Source of the DNA: Candidatus Lindowbacteria bacterium RIFCSPLOWO2_12_FULL_62_27
GTDB taxonomy: Bacteria; Lindowbacteria; 2-12-FULL-62-27
Direction: 5' to 3'
NCBI GenBank assembly: GCA_001784175.1
Contig: MFPR01000027.1
Coordinates: forward strand, 45,167 to 93,214
DNA: 48,048 bases
The notes under the pieces are model-generated. The model was not told the DNA's origin and did not search any database. It was given only the letters and a program-made list of their open reading frames with translations. The position numbers were made by a program, and so were the translations under genes. Positions 43,360-48,048 of this stretch are shown piece after piece; position 1 is the stretch's first letter; every line of letters begins with the position of its first letter.

Positions 43360-45962
43360 GCGTAGCTCAGTTGCTTGAGAAACTCGCTCAGGCTCGTCTC
43401 AACTCCGGTGCGGTCGCCTCGCAGTTGGGCCAGCGTCACCCGATACTTGTCCCACAACCCCTCGATGTATCGAACCAACTCCTGCCGCTTCTCGGCCACG
43501 GCGGCGTCGAGACCGGCTTGCACGTCCTGCTCGAACAGTTCGAGTACGAGCGCGCGCTTCTGATCGCCGTTCAGCGCGGCACAGCGGGACTTGAGTTCGT
43601 TCACGAACTCGTTGGTCAGGGTGCGGTACCGCACGCGAGCTTCGGAGAGCTGTTCCTTGATTTGTTCGTAAGGCGCAAGAGTCTCTGCGTACGCCGCCAG
43701 TTGGTCGAGCACCGGCTGGAGCGCGGCTTTCGCATCGGAGGCGTCGCGCTTGTCCTCGGTCGTGGCGCGGGGCCTGTCGGCGGCGCGTTCCAGTTTGGCG
43801 AGTGTCTTGAGCGCATCCCTGTTTTCAGTTTTGAGTTCGCGCATCTGCCGGTCGATGTCCTTGGCGTAGTTCCAGTCGGCTTGTTCCTCCTCGTCGAGAT
43901 CGTCGGGCGCGTTGCTCTGCTCGAAGGATTCCTTCTCGCCCTTGAGCCGGGCGACGTCGGCCTTGGCGGCGGCGATGCGTTCGAGGTAGTCGCTCATGGT
44001 GCGGCGGACGAGTTTGTGGCCGAAGGGGTCGAAGGCCGGGCCGGCGGCTTCGTCGTCCTCTACCGCATCGGCGATGGCATCCACCCAGCCGTCGATCACA
44101 CCGGGGAATCCGTTTTCGAGCAGGGTCTTGAAGTCGGACAGCGTGTCGGTCCACCAAGTGGCGATGACGCCCGAGAGTTTGAATCGGTCCAGCGTGTTCG
44201 GCGGCAGGAGCGCTTCGACGAAGGTCTCGAGGAACTCGGCGCGGACGCGATTGAGGTCGCGACGACGCGGCAGGTTGGCGAGGCGGGGCGAGTGTTCCGC
44301 CCACCATTCGGCAAGGCGGCGGCGCACCGCCACCAAACACGCCTGAACGCCGGGATCGTTCTCGACCAGCGGGCGAATGGCGGCGCGGTCGGGAAGCGCG
44401 GCGGCGAAGTCGAGATAAGCGGGATCATTCTCGCGCCTGGCGAAGGCGTGGGACGAGTTGAATCCGAGCGCATCAAAGAGCGGGCGCTTGTCCGTCACTT
44501 CGGCCGCGGGCACGCCGCCGAGCAGGTGAGCACGCACGTCGTGCGGCTCGGGCGGCGGCGAGTTGTCCACGTACCGGCGGATGTTGAGATTGAAATCATT
44601 GGCGTCGCCGGCGATTTCAGTGATGGGAACGACGCGGGCATAGCCGGGGATGTCCTGGTAGCGGTCGAAGGTGGAGACGATTTTCTCGATGTGTTCCGGC
44701 CGGAGATAGTTTTGCGCGCGGCCGGCATGAAACTCGGCGTCGGCATTGATGAAAAGCACCCGGCCGCGGCGGTCGGCGGGCTTGTTCGGATTCGGCGCTC
44801 GGCCGGTGAGGTTCGGGCGCATTACGAGAATGCAGGCCGGGATGCCGGCGCCGTAGAACAGATTTTGCGGCAGACCGATCACGGCTTCGATGAGATCCTC
44901 TTCGAGAAACTTTTTCCGGATTTCCTTTTCCGCCCCGCCGCGAAAGAGCACGCCATGGGGCATGACGGTGGCAACCATGCCGCCGTTTTTGCAGACGGCG
45001 AGCATGTGCTGGGCGAACATGAGGTCGCCCTTCTTGCCCGAGGTCGGACACCATCCCCAGCGAAACCGCTCGGGAAATTCCATATTGGTGCGGGTGTAAT
45101 TCTGGCTGAAGGGCGGATTGGCGATGACGCGGTCGAAGCGTTCAAGTTCCCCGGCATCGCGGTGCTGGGGATGGAGCAGAGTATCTTGCAACTGAATGTC
45201 CGCGCCGGGCACGCCGTGCAGAAGCATATTCAACCGGCAGATGGACCATGCGGAGGCGTCGTTGACCTGGCCGCAGAGGCGGAGGTTGGTGGGATCGCCG
45301 CCGGATTGCTCGATGAACTCGCGGCTGATGATGAGCATGCCGCCCGATCCGCAAGTGGGATCATAGACGCTCATGCCCGGCGCGGGCTTGAGGATGCGCA
45401 CCATGAGCCGGATGACGTCGCGCGGCGTATAGAAATCGCCGCCCTTCTTTCCCGCCGACTCGGCGAACATGTTGATGAGAAATTCGTAAGCCGCGCCGAG
45501 CAGGTCGGAAAACTGGAAATCCTCATTACGCAGGCGGTGGCGGGTAAAATGCCGGACGAGGTCCTTGCAGGCGTCATCAGACAGAATGCGCTTGTTGCCC
45601 TGGGTACGCAGGAATTGGATATGATCGAGGACGTGTTCGAGGGATTCATTCGCTTCGCTCAAAGCGCCCAGCGCCTTATCGAGGACGCTGCCGTAAACCA
45701 CGGTGCCGTCGTTGAGTTTGTCCTGGAGGAATTGCCACCTGGCGATCTCGGGAACAAAGAAACCGTCGTAGTAGTCCGGTTTCTCGCGATTACGCTCCGG
45801 AAGTTTCTCCCGATCCGCCTCAAAGACATCGGAGCAACGCTTTAGAAAGAGCATTCCAAAGATGTAATCTTTGTAGGTGGCGGCATCGAGGCCCTCCTGC
45901 CGCAGCCGGTCGGCGGCCGAGTACAGGTGACGTTCGAGTTTAGCAAGAGAAAGACGTGGCAT
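43356..45962 (-). CDS. hsdM: Type I restriction enzyme methylase (HsdM), system 2
   Basis: This 868-residue adenine methyltransferase has an HsdM N domain (LERHLYSAADRLRQEGLDAATYKDY), SAM motif DPTCGSGG (201-208) and NPPF (282-285). The last 350 residues are unusual: a helical domain with long coiled-coil segments, well beyond the normal HsdM length. The ATG at 45962 is chosen because it begins the conserved N domain; an open upstream extension to 46205 overlaps the divergent cyclase-like gene and looks non-coding. It is the first gene of restriction operon 2. Confidence 0.94.
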   Translation of the reverse strand: MPRLSLAKLERHLYSAADRLRQEGLDAATYKDYIFGMLFLKRCSDVFEADREKLPERNREKPDYYDGFFVPEIARWQFLQDKLNDGTVVYGSVLDKALGALSEANESLEHVLDHIQFLRTQGNKRILSDDACKDLVRHFTRHRLRNEDFQFSDLLGAAYEFLINMFAESAGKKGGDFYTPRDVIRLMVRILKPAPGMSVYDPTCGSGGMLIISREFIEQSGGDPTNLRLCGQVNDASAWSICRLNMLLHGVPGADIQLQDTLLHPQHRDAGELERFDRVIANPPFSQNYTRTNMEFPERFRWGWCPTSGKKGDLMFAQHMLAVCKNGGMVATVMPHGVLFRGGAEKEIRKKFLEEDLIEAVIGLPQNLFYGAGIPACILVMRPNLTGRAPNPNKPADRRGRVLFINADAEFHAGRAQNYLRPEHIEKIVSTFDRYQDIPGYARVVPITEIAGDANDFNLNIRRYVDNSPPPEPHDVRAHLLGGVPAAEVTDKRPLFDALGFNSSHAFARRENDPAYLDFAAALPDRAAIRPLVENDPGVQACLVAVRRRLAEWWAEHSPRLANLPRRRDLNRVRAEFLETFVEALLPPNTLDRFKLSGVIATWWTDTLSDFKTLLENGFPGVIDGWVDAIADAVEDDEAAGPAFDPFGHKLVRRTMSDYLERIAAAKADVARLKGEKESFEQSNAPDDLDEEEQADWNYAKDIDRQMRELKTENRDALKTLAKLERAADRPRATTEDKRDASDAKAALQPVLDQLAAYAETLAPYEQIKEQLSEARVRYRTLTNEFVNELKSRCAALNGDQKRALVLELFEQDVQAGLDAAVAEKRQELVRYIEGLWDKYRVTLAQLRGDRTGVETSLSEFLKQLSYA

Positions 45963-46018
45963 GGCAGGAACGATACCTTTTGGTCGGGCAAGAGGGCAAC
46001 GGGATAAATTCTTCTCGC

Positions 46019-46045
46019 TTGAATAAATTCGAGGTTCGATATAAT
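46019..46045 (+). promoter_or_regulatory. Candidate promoter of the cyclase-like/aroD pair
   Basis: TTGAAT (46019-46024), 15 bases and a perfect TATAAT (46040-46045) lie just upstream of the cyclase-like gene. Transcription would begin near 46052, almost at the ATG at 46056, so the message could be leaderless or the real start lies further in. Confidence 0.5.
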
Positions 46046-46055
46046 TTCGTTTGTG

Positions 46056-46937
46056 ATGGTCAAACGAAAAAGAGAAAAGGGCAGAAAAATCAGAATACAG
46101 GAGTATAATTTTCTGTCCATAGACACAGTTTCCTCCACAGAACTTTGTTCCATCGTGGGTACGGCCCAAATCGACGCAGTCGTCCATACCTTTAATATGC
46201 TGCACGATACGTTGCTGTCGGCCATCCGCGGTCGATATGATGAATATCGCTGGTCATTTGATGGCGGACTCTGGAAACGGCGGATTGTTGACGCGCGCAT
46301 CGACGCTGAGAAAACTGTTCAAACCGGGTTTGAAATATTTCAACGAATCAATGCCATCAATAGAAAACACCGGTTGGGCAATGGGCGCGTCATTGCCCTG
46401 CGCGTCGTGGCCCATAAAGGAAAGGTAGTGTTCTCCGGCCCCACATGGGGTACCGCCTTCAGTCCGGCCCTTGGGGCGCTGGCCAAATATGAAAAACAAG
46501 CCGTGAATGGTGAAATATGGCGGTTTCATATCAGCGAAGATATTTACGAAGATTTGCCAAACAAAATCCAAAAAAAGTTTGAACTCGGTGGTGGATCCAT
46601 ATCCGAGATTGGACGAAGCGGCGGAACACGGTTTTACCAGTCTCAGCGGCTATTCGGCGGCCCTGCTCTCCGCGAAGCTCATTTACGCTTTAGGGATGGC
46701 AATCCGAGTCCGATGGGTAAGAAGAAAACAGATTCGATTAATTCAGTGGTCAAAAAGGCAAAATCTCTTATGAAAAAGAATGAGCACAGGAAAGCCTACA
46801 GGATGCTGTTGAAAGCCCATGGAACTGACCGTCTAAACAAATCTTTCTTGACACTGCTGGTCAGCATATGTAAACATCTCGGGTGGATGGCAACAGCAGG
46901 ACAGTATCAACAACTTCTGGGGTCCCGACAAGAATGA
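46056..46937 (+). CDS. Divergent class III nucleotide cyclase-like protein
   Basis: Of about 293 residues, 17-190 follow the class III cyclase homology pattern. A first strand has Asp23 (FLSIDTVSSTEL), and a turn has Asp69 (SFDGGLW) where the second metal-binding Asp should be. A helix follows (AEKTVQTGFEIFQRINAIN), then VIALRVVAHKGKVVFSG, and AALAKYEKQAVNGEI-like lineup near the end of the domain (ALAKYEKQAVNGEIWRFHIS). The C-terminal 80 residues are lysine-rich and helical, TPR-like. Residues for base recognition are not obvious. The gene diverges from restriction operon 2 and its stop overlaps the aroD start (ATGA). Cyclase activity is inferred, not shown. Confidence 0.6.
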   Translation: MVKRKREKGRKIRIQEYNFLSIDTVSSTELCSIVGTAQIDAVVHTFNMLHDTLLSAIRGRYDEYRWSFDGGLWKRRIVDARIDAEKTVQTGFEIFQRINAINRKHRLGNGRVIALRVVAHKGKVVFSGPTWGTAFSPALGALAKYEKQAVNGEIWRFHISEDIYEDLPNKIQKKFELGGGSISEIGRSGGTRFYQSQRLFGGPALREAHLRFRDGNPSPMGKKKTDSINSVVKKAKSLMKKNEHRKAYRMLLKAHGTDRLNKSFLTLLVSICKHLGWMATAGQYQQLLGSRQE

Positions 46938-47770
46938 AAATGAAGAATAGACGCGCAATGGGGGGAATGCCAATACTGCGGCAGCCGAGACCGAGGAAGA
47001 CTGTTCTTATTGGGAGCAAAAAAATCGGTAGCGGCCCCACACGGATCATCTGCGTCGTGGGTGGAAAGTCTGCCCTGAAGGATGCCCTGACGGCCAAGAG
47101 ACAGGGTGCGGACATATTAGAGGCCAGGGTGGATTTGTGGGACAACCCAGGTCAGGCAAAAACCGACCTCCGCGAACTCAGAAAAATGAAAATACTGCCT
47201 ATTATCGCAACGGTCCGGCGCGTCCAAGAGGGCGGATTTTGGCCGGAGAATGAAGAGATAGATAGAAAGAATTTTTTAGGGGAAATTATCGATGAGGAGC
47301 TTGCGGATTGCATCGACATCGAACTCAACGCCACCAAAATCCGTACGGCCATTCTGCAATTGTGCAAGAGGAATGAGATTGCCACGATCGTGTCTTACCA
47401 TGATTTCGTAGGGACGCCGTCTTCGTCCCAACTCTCAAAAATCATTGACCGGATAAACCGAACAGGCGCGGACATTATTAAAGTGGCGGTCATGGCCAAT
47501 AGCCGGGAAGATGTCCATCAAGTCATACGGCTGACGGAAAAATATGCAAAAAAGCTCAGGCCCATGGTGATGATTTCGATGGGCGAGCTGGGTCGACCCA
47601 CGCGCGTCATGGCGGGTCTTTTTGGATCGTCCATGACGTATGGTTATTGCAGTGCCCAACCCATGGCGCCGGGCCAAGTGCCAGTTACTGAATTGAAAAA
47701 AGCTTTGCAAATGTCCCCCAACAATATTTCCGGACAGGTTCGTTTCTCTGATTTAGCCGCGGTTCTCTAA
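46934..47770 (+). CDS. aroD: Type I 3-dehydroquinate dehydratase
   Basis: This 278-residue enzyme dehydrates 3-dehydroquinate to 3-dehydroshikimate in the aromatic amino acid pathway. Active-site residues are Glu63 and Arg65 (EARVDLW), the general base His156 (SYHDF), the Schiff-base Lys183 (DIIKVAVMA) and the arginines in GELGRPTRV. The first 35 residues (Lys/Arg-rich) precede the normal N terminus, so a later start is possible; the ATG at 46934 is favoured by its overlap with the upstream stop. Other shikimate genes are not adjacent. Confidence 0.9.
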   Translation: MKMKNRRAMGGMPILRQPRPRKTVLIGSKKIGSGPTRIICVVGGKSALKDALTAKRQGADILEARVDLWDNPGQAKTDLRELRKMKILPIIATVRRVQEGGFWPENEEIDRKNFLGEIIDEELADCIDIELNATKIRTAILQLCKRNEIATIVSYHDFVGTPSSSQLSKIIDRINRTGADIIKVAVMANSREDVHQVIRLTEKYAKKLRPMVMISMGELGRPTRVMAGLFGSSMTYGYCSAQPMAPGQVPVTELKKALQMSPNNISGQVRFSDLAAVL

Positions 47771-47804
47771 ATTCCGACAACTCCCACCCGCAAAAACTGG
47801 GTTG

Positions 47805-47835
47805 GGCAGCCTATATGGCCGCCTTTTTATTTTTC
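47805..47835 (+). terminator. Rho-independent terminator after aroD
   Basis: GGCAGCC (47805-47811) and GGCCGCC (47817-47823) form a seven-base stem with one mismatch and a TATAT loop, followed by TTTTTATTTTT. It lies 35 bases after the aroD stop. Confidence 0.75.
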
Positions 47836-48048
47836 CCAATTGAGATTCCTTCCTATGCTTGGCCCAAGCTGGATGTTCAATTCGGAACGCACTGCGTTCC
47901 GTTTTCCTGTCGCATCTGATTCATCACGCGGTGAGTGATGAATCGGGGGAGGCCAAATAAAAGTGCCTCTTCCGGTTTTCCTGTGGGTGAATTTTCGAGG
48001 TTGTGAGTCATAATCATCTGGTGCAAGGTGAGATGAGACTGCCAACGG
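47836..48048. other. Intergenic DNA with two perfect hairpins
   Basis: No supported gene lies in this right edge. CGGAACGCA-C-TGCGTTCCG (47883-47901) is a perfect dyad followed by TTTTCC. GATTCATCAC and GTGATGAATC (47918-47927 and 47935-47944) form a ten-base perfect stem with a seven-base loop. They may be terminators, protein-binding sites or part of an intergenic repeat. Confidence 0.6.

Noticed and set aside
43371-45845. Long plus-strand open frame (824 codons) opposite hsdM 2
   Set aside because: It is the complement of a well-supported methylase gene, with biased composition and no motif.
47827-48045. 72-codon minus-strand open frame at the right edge
   Set aside because: It covers the terminator tract and two perfect hairpins and shows no protein features.

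Overview
The window reads as a chromosomal segment of a Gram-negative bacterium with G+C-rich housekeeping DNA. The evidence is a lipid A and envelope operon: a fused lpxC-fabZ gene, lpxA, lpxD, the LpxI type of UDP-diacylglucosamine hydrolase, and two Skp/OmpH chaperones. The lpxC-fabZ fusion and the three-domain LplT/PlsC/acyl-ACP synthetase fusion are what I would expect of the PVC superphylum (Verrucomicrobiota or Kiritimatiellota) or a similar lineage. That placement is inference; no rRNA or other phylogenetic marker was available.

Positions 1-16.8 kb are ordinary chromosome. A membrane histidine kinase runs off the left edge on the minus strand. Divergent from it, on the plus strand, are the LplT-PlsC-Aas fusion, a DUF2157/GDYXXLXY membrane pair and an amidohydrolase. 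A long minus-strand operon then runs from 16.25 kb down to 8.08 kb: TPR protein, glutaredoxin-thioredoxin reductase fusion, two Skp-like proteins, lpxD, lpxC-fabZ, lpxA, lpxI and a DHH phosphoesterase. A short secreted coiled-coil protein points the other way at 16.4 kb.

Positions 16.8-46 kb are a defence and mobile-element island. Going right, it holds: (a) copy A of a ~206-bp hairpin-rich repeat; (b) a tightly overlapping type I restriction-modification operon (truncated AlbA-family gene, hsdM, DUF1016 nuclease, hsdS, AlbA-family gene, hsdR, YgjP-like metallohydrolase); (c) a plus-strand pair made of a TOTE-type primase-helicase and a SEC-C protein; (d) tRNA-Val(CAC) beside a small prophage- or satellite-like element (integrase, excisionase-like protein, zinc-ribbon protein, DUF1376-type replication protein, Cro-like and CI-like regulators); (e) copy B of the repeat; (f) a nuclease-like/HEPN-like protein; (g) a second type I operon (hsdM, hsdS, hsdR, YgjP). 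Both restriction operons end with hsdR followed by a co-translated YgjP gene. Each repeat copy lies between convergent genes beyond the 3' end of one of these operons.

Positions 46-48 kb carry a divergent class III nucleotide-cyclase-like protein translationally coupled to a type I 3-dehydroquinate dehydratase (aroD), then a terminator and hairpin-bearing intergenic DNA.

The best candidates for something new are the cyclase-like gene, the nuclease-like/HEPN-like protein, the TOTE/SEC-C pair, the repeated hsdR-ygjP coupling and the dispersed 206-bp repeat.
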